Assembly: GCA_013112545.1 (NCBI GenBank)
Contig: JABFGJ010000015.1
Coordinates: forward strand, 1 to 64,000
DNA from: Bacteroidota bacterium
Lineage (GTDB): Bacteria; Bacteroidota; Bacteroidia; Flavobacteriales_E; Vicingaceae
Direction of reading: 5' to 3'
DNA: 64,000 nucleotides
In this document: positions 38,370 through 46,833 of the stretch, piece by piece
Layout: each line of letters begins with the position of its first letter
Numbering within the stretch: the stretch's first letter is position 1
Program-made: the position numbers and the translations under genes
Notes under the pieces: model-generated
What the model saw: the letters and a program-made list of their open reading frames with translations, nothing else
Told to the model about the DNA's origin: nothing
Database searches by the model: none

Positions 38370-40715
38370 ATGAGTTATTTGGATGAATTAAACCCTTCGC
38401 AAAGAGAAGCTGTTGTAAACACGGAAGGTCCTGTTATGGTAATTGCAGGTGCTGGTTCTGGTAAAACCCGCGTGTTAACTTATAGAATAGCTCATTTAAT
38501 GAGTAAAGGAGTTGATCCATTTCAAATTTTAGCTTTAACGTTTACCAATAAAGCGGCTAAAGAAATGAAGGAAAGAATTGGAAAAATTGTTGGTGCGGGA
38601 GAAGCCAAAAATCTTTGGATGGGTACTTTTCACTCCATTTTTGCTCGAATTTTGAGGTCTGAGGCTGAAAAACTTCATTACCCCTCCAACTTTACCATTT
38701 ACGATTCTGCCGATTCTAAAAGTTTAATCAAGTCTATTATAAAAGACCTCGGTTTAGACGATAAAGTCTATAAACCAGGCTTAGTTTTAAATCGGATTTC
38801 AGCTGCTAAAAACAATTTGCTTTCTGCTACAGCATACACCGCCAACACCACCATAGTAGCAGAAGATAGGCAATCGGCAAAACCCCGTATTGGCGATATA
38901 TATAAGGCTTATGAGTCTCGTTGTTTTAAATCTGCCGCCATGGATTTCGATGATTTGCTATTTAAAACCAATATATTAATGCGTGATTTCCCTGAAGTAT
39001 TGTATAAGTATCAGCATCGATTCAAATACCTTTTGGTTGATGAGTATCAGGACACAAATTTTTCGCAATACTTATTAGTAAAGAAACTCGGTGCTTTAAA
39101 TGAAAATATCTGTGTAGTAGGTGATGATGCTCAAAGTATTTATTCTTTTCGAGGAGCCAACATCCAAAACATTTTAAACTTCCAACAAGATTATAAAGAC
39201 ACCAAAGTATATAAGTTAGAACAAAACTATCGTTCTACGAAGAACATCGTAAATGCAGCGAATCATGTCATTGGTCACAACAAAGATCAGTTGCAAAAAG
39301 AAGTGTGGACTGATAATGGAGTAGGAAATAAGATTAAAGTCAGCAAATCATTAACTGATAATGAGGAAGGCAATCAGGTTGCAAATAGCATTATTGAAAC
39401 CAAACACAACAACCAAGCGTTAAATAGTGATTTTGCGATTTTGTATCGAACCAATGCTCAATCTAGAGCGATGGAAGAAGCGCTTCGAAAAAAAGATATT
39501 CCATATCGAATTTATGGAGGGCTTTCTTTTTACCAACGAAAAGAAATTAAAGACATCTTGGCTTATTGCCGATTGGTTATCAACCCCGATGATGAAGAAG
39601 CCTTAAAACGAGTAATCAATTACCCAACGCGAGGAATTGGCAAAACTTCTTTAGATCACATTTCTTTAATTTCTAATGAACAAAACATTAGTATGTGGAA
39701 GGTTATTTCTTCCAACATTTTGATGAACTTGCCAATAAATGCTGGTGCAAAAAATAAAATTAGAAGTTTCGTTGACATGATTCGAAACTTTCAATTGATG
39801 CAGAGCAAAAAAAACGCCTATGAATTAGCGGAAGAAATTGCAAAGTCTTCAACTATTTTGTCGGATTTGTTTAGTGATAGAACTCCAGAAGGAATTGCGC
39901 GGTATGATAATATACAAGAATTATTGAATGGTATAAAGGATTTTGTTGATCATTCGGAAACAGAAAATGAAGACAAATCGCTTGCTGTTTTTTTGCAAGA
40001 CATTGCCTTATTAACCGATGCTGATAATGACAAAGACAATGATCCCAACAAAGTAACCCTTATGACTATACATGCAGCAAAAGGATTAGAATTTCCCTAT
40101 GTATATATAGTAGGTTTAGAAGAGAACTTATTTCCATCTCAGATGTCTTTATCTTCGAGATCTGATTTAGAAGAAGAAAGACGTTTGTTTTATGTAGCTT
40201 TGACAAGAGCTGAAAAAGAAGTGAACCTATCATTTGCTACAAGCAGATATAGGTGGGGAAACCTGATTTATTGCGAGCCTAGCCGCTTCATAGAAGAGAT
40301 TGATGAACAATTTTTGGACTACACTGAGGCAAAGGAAAAAGCAATTAGTACATTTGACAACGAAAGAAGCTCATATTTCAAGACTAATAATACATCGAAT
40401 TCTAAATATAATAAACGCGTTGGCATGTCTAAAGTAGCAAAAAAGGATACCAAAACCCCTCCTGAAAAAATTATTCCTCCACATAAAAAAATGGTGAGCA
40501 TAGATAATGCAAATAGGCCTGTTGACCCTTCATTTGCTGCAACGGCAAGTAAAATTGAAAAAGGGATGCGAGTAGAACATCTTCGATTTGGAAAAGGAGA
40601 GGTTACCGAAATGGAGGGAAAAGAACCAAATATAAAAGCGACTATACAATTCGACCAAGGTGGTGAAAAGCAGCTTTTGCTGAAATTTGCTAAACTTAGA
40701 ATCTTAAAAAATTAA
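38370..40715 (+). CDS. ATP-dependent DNA helicase UvrD/PcrA
   Basis: This 781-residue superfamily 1A helicase acts in excision and mismatch repair. Visible motifs are AGAGSGKTRVLTYRI (Walker A, near 27), TFTNKAAKEM (Ia), LLVDEYQDTN (II), VVGDDAQSIYSFRGA (III), YRST (IV), TIHAAKGLEF (V) and YVALTRAEKE (VI). A C-terminal Tudor-like RNA-polymerase-binding segment follows (VEHLRFGKGEVTEMEG). It has a TATTTTTG box five bases before the ATG, so the mRNA may be leaderless. Confidence 0.95.
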   Translation: MSYLDELNPSQREAVVNTEGPVMVIAGAGSGKTRVLTYRIAHLMSKGVDPFQILALTFTNKAAKEMKERIGKIVGAGEAKNLWMGTFHSIFARILRSEAEKLHYPSNFTIYDSADSKSLIKSIIKDLGLDDKVYKPGLVLNRISAAKNNLLSATAYTANTTIVAEDRQSAKPRIGDIYKAYESRCFKSAAMDFDDLLFKTNILMRDFPEVLYKYQHRFKYLLVDEYQDTNFSQYLLVKKLGALNENICVVGDDAQSIYSFRGANIQNILNFQQDYKDTKVYKLEQNYRSTKNIVNAANHVIGHNKDQLQKEVWTDNGVGNKIKVSKSLTDNEEGNQVANSIIETKHNNQALNSDFAILYRTNAQSRAMEEALRKKDIPYRIYGGLSFYQRKEIKDILAYCRLVINPDDEEALKRVINYPTRGIGKTSLDHISLISNEQNISMWKVISSNILMNLPINAGAKNKIRSFVDMIRNFQLMQSKKNAYELAEEIAKSSTILSDLFSDRTPEGIARYDNIQELLNGIKDFVDHSETENEDKSLAVFLQDIALLTDADNDKDNDPNKVTLMTIHAAKGLEFPYVYIVGLEENLFPSQMSLSSRSDLEEERRLFYVALTRAEKEVNLSFATSRYRWGNLIYCEPSRFIEEIDEQFLDYTEAKEKAISTFDNERSSYFKTNNTSNSKYNKRVGMSKVAKKDTKTPPEKIIPPHKKMVSIDNANRPVDPSFAATASKIEKGMRVEHLRFGKGEVTEMEGKEPNIKATIQFDQGGEKQLLLKFAKLRILKN

Positions 40716-40748
40716 AAATACCCTAAGAAATATATTTAAAATCACTAA

Positions 40749-41378
40749 ATGAATTACAATACAAGTAGGCCAAAAATGATTATTCCTGAATATGGCCGAC
40801 ACATTCAAAGTTTAATAGACCACGCCGTTAAACTAGAAGATAAAGATAAACGAAATGAAATGGCATTAGCCATCATAGATGTAATGGGGCAATTAAACCC
40901 TCACCTGCGAGATGTACAAGATTTCAAGCATAAGCTATGGGATCATATTTTCATCATGTCGGACTTTAAATTAGAGGTTGATTCACCCTACCCTGTTCCA
41001 ACTCCTGAGCATTTTACTGAAAAGCCCAATAAAATGTCATATCCTCAAAACAATACGCGATTTAAACACTATGGAAAAGGTGTTGAGAATTTAGTAAAGG
41101 CAGCAATTGCTATGGAAGAAGGAGAAGAGAAAGATGAGCTTATAAACTCCATTGCCAATTTAATGAAGAAGCATTACATTACTTGGGGTAGAAGTTCGGT
41201 TAATGATGATCAAATTATTTCTGATTTAATAAAAATAGCCAAAGGAAAATTAAAAGTTCCTACAAGTATAGAATTGATTCCTACAAAAGAAATAGCAACC
41301 AGAAATACAACAACCACCACAGCACAAAAAACAAATAAGAAAAAAAATCGCAAATCAAAGTCTAGAAAAAAATACTAA
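40749..41378 (+). CDS. DUF4290 domain protein
   Basis: The protein has 209 residues. It starts with a conserved helical domain (RPKMIIPEYGRHIQSLIDHA, LNPHLRDVQDFKHKLWDHIF), which is the DUF4290 family confined to Bacteroidota, and ends with a basic tail (KKKNRKSKSRKKY). The function is unknown. It lies between uvrD and murA, 33 bases from the former and 12 from the latter, an arrangement found in other members of the phylum. Confidence 0.85.
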   Translation: MNYNTSRPKMIIPEYGRHIQSLIDHAVKLEDKDKRNEMALAIIDVMGQLNPHLRDVQDFKHKLWDHIFIMSDFKLEVDSPYPVPTPEHFTEKPNKMSYPQNNTRFKHYGKGVENLVKAAIAMEEGEEKDELINSIANLMKKHYITWGRSSVNDDQIISDLIKIAKGKLKVPTSIELIPTKEIATRNTTTTTAQKTNKKKNRKSKSRKKY

Positions 41379-41390
41379 ACGACATTATTA

Positions 41391-42695
41391 ATGGGAACAT
41401 TTGAAATTAACGGAGGTAAACGTTTATCTGGTGAATTAAAACCTCAAGGTGCTAAAAACGAAGCATTGCAAATATTATGTGCAGTTTTATTAAGCCCAGA
41501 AAAAATTACTATCAAGAACCTTCCAGACATTATTGATGTCAACAAACTAATTGACTTATTAAAAGACCTTGGTGTTAAAGTAGAAAAGCTTGATAGTGAA
41601 ACTTATAGTTTTCAAGCCGATGATATTGATATCGAATATTTAAACACGCAAAAATTTAAAGAGAAAGGTTCCAGTTTAAGGGGCTCGGTTATGATTTTAG
41701 GCCCACTTCTTTCTCGATTTGGAAAAGGGTATATTCCTAGACCAGGTGGTGATAAAATTGGAAGAAGAAGATTGGATACTCATTTTATTGGTTTTGAAAA
41801 GTTAGGCGCAAAATTTATCTATAACGAAGATAATAAGTTTTATAAAGTTGAAGCAAGCAACTTACAAGGAACTTACATGCTATTAGACGAAGCATCAGTT
41901 ACAGGTACAGCTAACATTATAATGGCTGCTGTTTTGGCTAAAGGAACTACAACAATCTATTATGCTGCTTGTGAGCCTTACATACAACAACTTTGTAAAA
42001 TGCTAAATAGCATGGGAGCAAATATTACAGGCATTGGTTCTAATTTGCTAACCATAAACGGAGTAGAATACTTAGGAGGTTGTGAGCATAAAATCTTACC
42101 TGACATGATAGAGATAGGTAGTTTTATTGGTCTTGCAGCAATGACAGGGTCAGAAATTACCATCAAGGATGTGTCTTATGAAAACTTGGGAATTATACCT
42201 GATACCTTTAGAAAGCTCGGTATTCAGATAGATTTAATTGGCGATGATTTATATATACCTGCTCAGGACCATTATAGCATAGAAACTTTTATTGATGGTT
42301 CTATCATGACCATTTCAGATGCACCATGGCCTGGATTTACACCTGATTTATTGAGCATTATTTTGGTTGTTGCCACACAAGCAAGGGGCTCTGTTTTGAT
42401 TCATCAAAAAATGTTTGAAAGCCGCTTGTTCTTTGTCGATAAACTAATTGATATGGGAGCCCAAATTATTTTATGTGACCCACACCGAGCAACTGTAATA
42501 GGCCTAGATAAACGAACAAAATTAAAGGGCATTCAAATGACTTCACCTGATATTAGAGCTGGAGTTTCCCTTTTAATTGCCGCACTATCTGCTAGTGGAA
42601 AAAGCACTATTCATAATATTGAACAAATAGATAGAGGGTATCAAAACATTGATGTTAGACTTAATGCACTTGGTGCAGATATCAAACGAACTTAG
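41391..42695 (+). CDS. murA: UDP-N-acetylglucosamine 1-carboxyvinyltransferase
   Basis: MurA makes the first committed step of peptidoglycan synthesis, adding enolpyruvate from PEP to UDP-GlcNAc in the cytoplasm. The protein has 434 residues with the inside-out alpha/beta barrel typical of EPSP-synthase-like enzymes. GAKNEALQIL and RGSVMILGPLL are conserved. In the catalytic loop PRPGGDKIGRRRLDTH, position 121 is Asp where E. coli has Cys115, the residue attacked by fosfomycin, so natural resistance to that drug is expected. The same change is known in mycobacteria and others. Confidence 0.95.
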   Translation: MGTFEINGGKRLSGELKPQGAKNEALQILCAVLLSPEKITIKNLPDIIDVNKLIDLLKDLGVKVEKLDSETYSFQADDIDIEYLNTQKFKEKGSSLRGSVMILGPLLSRFGKGYIPRPGGDKIGRRRLDTHFIGFEKLGAKFIYNEDNKFYKVEASNLQGTYMLLDEASVTGTANIIMAAVLAKGTTTIYYAACEPYIQQLCKMLNSMGANITGIGSNLLTINGVEYLGGCEHKILPDMIEIGSFIGLAAMTGSEITIKDVSYENLGIIPDTFRKLGIQIDLIGDDLYIPAQDHYSIETFIDGSIMTISDAPWPGFTPDLLSIILVVATQARGSVLIHQKMFESRLFFVDKLIDMGAQIILCDPHRATVIGLDKRTKLKGIQMTSPDIRAGVSLLIAALSASGKSTIHNIEQIDRGYQNIDVRLNALGADIKRT

Positions 42696-42735
42696 TTTGG
42701 AACTAATCTTGTTAACTAAGCAATAAAATAAAAAG

Positions 42736-43278
42736 ATGAATAAAGTAATTTGCATATTAATCGTATTAATAGGTTTTAATTTTAACAATAACCTAAACGC
42801 ACAATCCAAAAATGAAGAAGTAACAGTTGGGCTAAGAATAGGAAATAAAGCACCTGAACTAAAGTTTGCAGACCCAAATGGCAAGATGATAGCACTCTCT
42901 GATTTAAAAGGTAAAATGGTGTTAATCGACTTTTGGGCTTCTTGGTGTGGCCCTTGTAGAAAGGAAAACCCCAATATTGTCAAAACTTACCACAAATTTA
43001 AAAATGAAAAATTCAAGAATGGGAATGGATTTACTGTTTATTCTGTTTCATTAGATAAAGCTAAAGGAGCTTGGCAAAACGCAATCATGCAAGATGGCTT
43101 AGCTTGGCCTTATCATGTTAGCGATTTAAAAGCCTGGGCTGCTGAAGGCGCACGTATATATGGAGTAAGATCCATCCCCTCAGCTTTTCTTATCGATGGA
43201 GATGGAATAATAATAGGTAAAGGCAATGCCATCAGAGGTGGTGGACTTGGCGCAACTTTAGATGCCTTTAAGAAATAG
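42736..43278 (+). CDS. TlpA-like thioredoxin-fold protein
   Basis: The protein has 180 residues: a signal peptide (about 1-21), then a TlpA/AhpC-TSA thioredoxin domain with active site WASWCGPCRKENPN near residue 73 and the cis-proline loop SIPSAFLI near 155. It is probably a periplasmic thiol-disulfide reductase. It may act on cytochrome c maturation or other disulfides; which substrate cannot be told from the sequence. It stands alone, 40 bases after murA. Confidence 0.88.
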   Translation: MNKVICILIVLIGFNFNNNLNAQSKNEEVTVGLRIGNKAPELKFADPNGKMIALSDLKGKMVLIDFWASWCGPCRKENPNIVKTYHKFKNEKFKNGNGFTVYSVSLDKAKGAWQNAIMQDGLAWPYHVSDLKAWAAEGARIYGVRSIPSAFLIDGDGIIIGKGNAIRGGGLGATLDAFKK

Positions 43279-43390
43279 AAATTGGCCATATAATCTTTTC
43301 ATGTCTAAGCAACACCAATTGTAGCTTTAACTCAAAAATACAGAATCTTAATTTTCTTAAAAAAGATACTTCTAAGTGTTTTATTTTAGC

Positions 43391-43430
43391 TGTCAATTTG
43401 ACAAAAAAGAACATTGGCAAACCATTTGAA
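43391..43430 (+). promoter_or_regulatory. Palindrome and sigma-54-like promoter before grpE-dnaJ
   Basis: TGTCAATTTGACA (43,391-43,403) is a near-palindrome. It is followed by TGGCAA-N5-TTGAA (43,415-43,430), with the spacing of a sigma-54 promoter (TGGCAC-N5-TTGCA), although the second box lacks the GC. No TAnnTTTG box is visible here. I infer an alternative-sigma or heat-shock type control of the chaperones. Confidence 0.4.
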
Positions 43431-43459
43431 AAGCCGATTTAGAATTAAATTTATCACGC

Positions 43460-44017
43460 ATGAAAGAAGAGAATAATACGATTGATGAGCAGGAAGGGAA
43501 TATTGAAAACTCAACGTTCACCGAAAATGAAACGGATAACAATACCCAAGATCAGGAGCGAGAGCTATCGGACATAGAAAAGAAAGACCTTGAGATTCAA
43601 GCTTTAAACGACAAGTACATTCGACTGTATTCTGAATTTGATAATTTCCGTAGAAGAACTCAGAAAGAAAAGTTAGAACTATATAAAACAGCTGGTGAGG
43701 ATATTTTTAAAAGTTTACTCCCAGTAATGGATGATTTTGAACGTGCCAAAAAGTCCATGGAAGAAACCAAAAACTATGACAGTTTGAAAGAAGGCATTGA
43801 TTTAATCTACAATAAGTTTTTAAATGTGTTTAAATCCAATGGTGTTGAACCGATGAATTCTGAAGGAAAAGAATTTGATAGTGAAATTCACGAAGCAATT
43901 TCGCAAATACCTGCTCCTTCAAAAAAGATGGTTGGCAAAGTGGTTGATGTTATTGAAAAAGGTTACATCTTAAAAGAAAAAGTAATTCGCTATGCTAAAG
44001 TTGTAGTAGGGAAATAA
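43460..44017 (+). CDS. grpE: Nucleotide exchange factor GrpE
   Basis: GrpE exchanges ADP for ATP on DnaK. The protein has 185 residues: an acidic, Asn-rich N-terminus, the long dimerising helix (YIRLYSEFDNFRRRTQKEK), and the beta domain ending in VIEKGYILKEKVIRYAKVVV. It is nine bases before dnaJ, the normal pairing. The matching dnaK is outside this window; the Hsp70 at 3706 is a different protein. Confidence 0.96.
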   Translation: MKEENNTIDEQEGNIENSTFTENETDNNTQDQERELSDIEKKDLEIQALNDKYIRLYSEFDNFRRRTQKEKLELYKTAGEDIFKSLLPVMDDFERAKKSMEETKNYDSLKEGIDLIYNKFLNVFKSNGVEPMNSEGKEFDSEIHEAISQIPAPSKKMVGKVVDVIEKGYILKEKVIRYAKVVVGK

Positions 44018-44026
44018 TAAAACACT

Positions 44027-45178
44027 ATGGCAAAAAGAGATTATTACGAGGTTTTAGGCGTAGATAAGAATGCAAGTACTCAAGAAGTAAAAAAAGCATA
44101 TCGGAAACTTGCAATAAAGTATCACCCTGACAAAAACCCTGACGATAAAGCAGCTGAAGAGAAATTTAAAGAAGCTGCAGAAGCTTATGAAGTTTTAAGT
44201 AACGAAGAAAAGAAAGCTAAATATGACCGTTTTGGTCATGCTGGTATGGGCGGTGGCTCAGGATTTGGCGGTGGCGGTATGAATATGGAAGACATATTCT
44301 CTCAATTTGGAGACATTTTTGGCGGAGGCGGCGGTTTTAGCGGATTCGGTGGATTTGGCGGCGGAGGTCAACGAGGTCGTCGTGTGAATCGAGGAAGTAA
44401 TATACGTGTAAAAGTAAAATTGACTTTAAAAGACATCGTCAATGGTGTTGAAAAGAAAATTAAAGTCAAAAAATACATTTCTTGTAAAACATGTACTGGT
44501 TCTGGTGCAGAAGGAGGCAGTGGTTTTAATACTTGTGATCAATGTAATGGAAGTGGTCAAGTTACTCGAATCACGAATACGTTTTTAGGACAAATGCAAA
44601 CCGCTTCTACTTGTCCAAAATGTGGTGGAGACGGAAAAATAATCACCAATAAGTGTAACACTTGCCATGGCGATGGAATTGTAAAAGACGATGAAACCAT
44701 TGACCTAAAGATTCCAGCTGGTGTGGAAGATGGCATGCAACTTTCAGTAACAGGTAGAGGAAATATGGGCGCCAGAAATGGTGTTGCAGGAGATTTAATT
44801 GTGTTGATTGAAGAAGAAGAGCATCCTGAATTAAAAAGAGATGGCAACAACATCCTTTATGATTTATACATTCCATTTCCAGATGCAATTTTAGGTTCTG
44901 AAGTAACAGTGCCAACCGTTAATGGAAAAGCAAAAATAAAAATTGAAGCTGGCACACAAGGTGGAAAAGTACTTCGACTTAGAAACAAAGGTATTCCTGA
45001 TGTTAATGGGTATAGAACTGGCGATCAGTTGGTCAATATAAATGTGTGGACTCCTCAAAATTTGAGTAAAGAAGACAAAAAAATTATTGAAAAACTACGT
45101 GGTTCAAAAGCTTACGAACCACAACCAACTGCAGATGATAAAGGTTTTTTTGAACGAATGAAAGATTATTTTAGGTAA
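44027..45178 (+). CDS. dnaJ: Chaperone DnaJ
   Basis: The protein has 383 residues and the full type I layout. It has a J domain (1-70) with the HPD motif in YHPDKNP, and a Gly/Phe region (about 72-115). Four CxxCxGxG zinc motifs follow ([32 protein letters not shown]), then two client-binding beta domains. It stimulates the DnaK ATPase. It is co-transcribed with grpE. Confidence 0.98.
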   Translation: MAKRDYYEVLGVDKNASTQEVKKAYRKLAIKYHPDKNPDDKAAEEKFKEAAEAYEVLSNEEKKAKYDRFGHAGMGGGSGFGGGGMNMEDIFSQFGDIFGGGGGFSGFGGFGGGGQRGRRVNRGSNIRVKVKLTLKDIVNGVEKKIKVKKYISCKTCTGSGAEGGSGFNTCDQCNGSGQVTRITNTFLGQMQTASTCPKCGGDGKIITNKCNTCHGDGIVKDDETIDLKIPAGVEDGMQLSVTGRGNMGARNGVAGDLIVLIEEEEHPELKRDGNNILYDLYIPFPDAILGSEVTVPTVNGKAKIKIEAGTQGGKVLRLRNKGIPDVNGYRTGDQLVNINVWTPQNLSKEDKKIIEKLRGSKAYEPQPTADDKGFFERMKDYFR

Positions 45179-45204
45179 TTTGACCCACTAAAACCTAATT
45201 TATT

Positions 45205-46788
45205 TTGTTTCAATTCAAATTATATAAAAAAGCTATCCGATTGGGTAGCTTTTTGTTTGTGGTATTATGTCTTAATATTAATACAAGCGCTCAAGACTCC
45301 ATTGCTCACAACCTCAAAATCTTAGAAGACTTTAACACTGATTCTAGGTCAATACCACATAGCTATTTGGGGAAAAATTCAAAGGGGAATTATTTTTTAT
45401 TTTCTGAAGGAAAATATGCACAAGGCAGCACTTATTTTATAAAGACAAACCATGATTTTACGGAAATATTAGGCAAAATAAAACTTACTGATTATATAGA
45501 GGGGAATGAAACAGAACAATTAGGGTATTTTTTTTCTAGAGAGAAAGTATATAATTTTAGCTGTACCGAGAATCGAACTGTCAGAAAGTTTTATTATCAA
45601 GAGCTTAATTTAGATTCGTTTTCAGTTAATAAAAAAATTTTATTGGATAGTATTCACTCCGAAAAGTATAATATTAAAAAATCATTTAGTGCATTTATTA
45701 ACAATAGCGACACCTCAACTTTAGGGTTAATTTATGATTATCACACAAGATCAGAAGATACAACTAAGTTTTGTATAATCTCCTTCGATCAAGACCTAGT
45801 AAAAGTTAATCATCATGTATATTCCATTCCAAAAAAGCAAAGAAATTTTATAATATACTCTGCACTAATTCATGGAAAAAACGAAACATATTTAATTACT
45901 GCAGATGAAAGTAAGTTAAACTTAAATTATAAGTCAATTCCGTTTGACATAGATTATCATATACTAAAGCTCAAAGATGGGTTAATAGATACTATTGCCA
46001 AAATAGACAACCAAGACAAATGGATTAGGCAATTTAAATTTGAATACTATAAAGAGAAGCTGATTCTAACAGGAATCTATTCAAATCATGGAAAATTTGA
46101 TCTACACGGTACTTTTCAATTCCAATATAATTTAAAGGAGGATAAGTTAACTACTTTAAAGTTTAAGCCTGTAAATCCAGAGCTTTTTAGATTTCATCAA
46201 ACCTCTAAATTGAATAGGCCATTAAGGTATATGTATTCAAAAAACAAAGTTATAAAGTATCAAGAATTGCCATTATATTTTTTAAATGACGTTTATGATT
46301 TTGAAGATGGCTCTAGATTACTTGCTGCTGAACAGCGCTTGCTTATTAATTCAAATGTCGATGTCTATGTTTATGGAAATATATTTTTAACTATGCTAGA
46401 TTCTTCTGGAAATGTATTATGGGAAGATATTATTTTAAAGAATAATACTAAGAATTTCACCCCAGTCTATTCAGGTTACACATCAATTCAAGATTCAAAT
46501 AAAATTTGGTTTGTATATAATGACAACATTAACAACTTAAGAAATATACCATTAAGAAAAAGGTACAATGCATTTACCCCAGCTTTAAACAGTGCTATAA
46601 TTCTAACTGAAGTCAACTCTAAAGGACTAATCAAACAAGAAGTAATTTATAAAAATTTAAAACTTCGTAATAAGTTATTAAGGCCAAACCCTTCTTTTGA
46701 GATTGGTAAAAATAAATTATTATTATTTAGTCAAAACAAAGCAAACTTGAAGTCTCAGAAATTTTTCATTTTAGATTTAAACAAATAG
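45205..46788 (+). CDS. Secreted protein of unknown function
   Basis: The protein has 527 residues. The only start before the signal peptide is TTG at 45,205; residues 13-29 form the hydrophobic core, ending NTSAQ. The body is rich in Tyr, Asn and Lys and looks like a repetitive beta protein (a propeller is possible). It resembles the style of the T9SS cargo at 36,508, but the C-terminus (KFFILDLNK) has no recognisable sorting domain. The function is unknown. Confidence 0.65.
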   Translation: MFQFKLYKKAIRLGSFLFVVLCLNINTSAQDSIAHNLKILEDFNTDSRSIPHSYLGKNSKGNYFLFSEGKYAQGSTYFIKTNHDFTEILGKIKLTDYIEGNETEQLGYFFSREKVYNFSCTENRTVRKFYYQELNLDSFSVNKKILLDSIHSEKYNIKKSFSAFINNSDTSTLGLIYDYHTRSEDTTKFCIISFDQDLVKVNHHVYSIPKKQRNFIIYSALIHGKNETYLITADESKLNLNYKSIPFDIDYHILKLKDGLIDTIAKIDNQDKWIRQFKFEYYKEKLILTGIYSNHGKFDLHGTFQFQYNLKEDKLTTLKFKPVNPELFRFHQTSKLNRPLRYMYSKNKVIKYQELPLYFLNDVYDFEDGSRLLAAEQRLLINSNVDVYVYGNIFLTMLDSSGNVLWEDIILKNNTKNFTPVYSGYTSIQDSNKIWFVYNDNINNLRNIPLRKRYNAFTPALNSAIILTEVNSKGLIKQEVIYKNLKLRNKLLRPNPSFEIGKNKLLLFSQNKANLKSQKFFILDLNK

Positions 46789-46833
46789 TTATACTGTTTA
46801 ATAACATCTCGCTTAGTTTCTAAACACAAGAAA

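Noticed and set aside
45205-46788. T9SS cargo call for the 527-residue secreted protein
   Set aside because: It resembles cargo in style, but the C-terminus lacks the PNP, strand and GxY features of a sorting domain.
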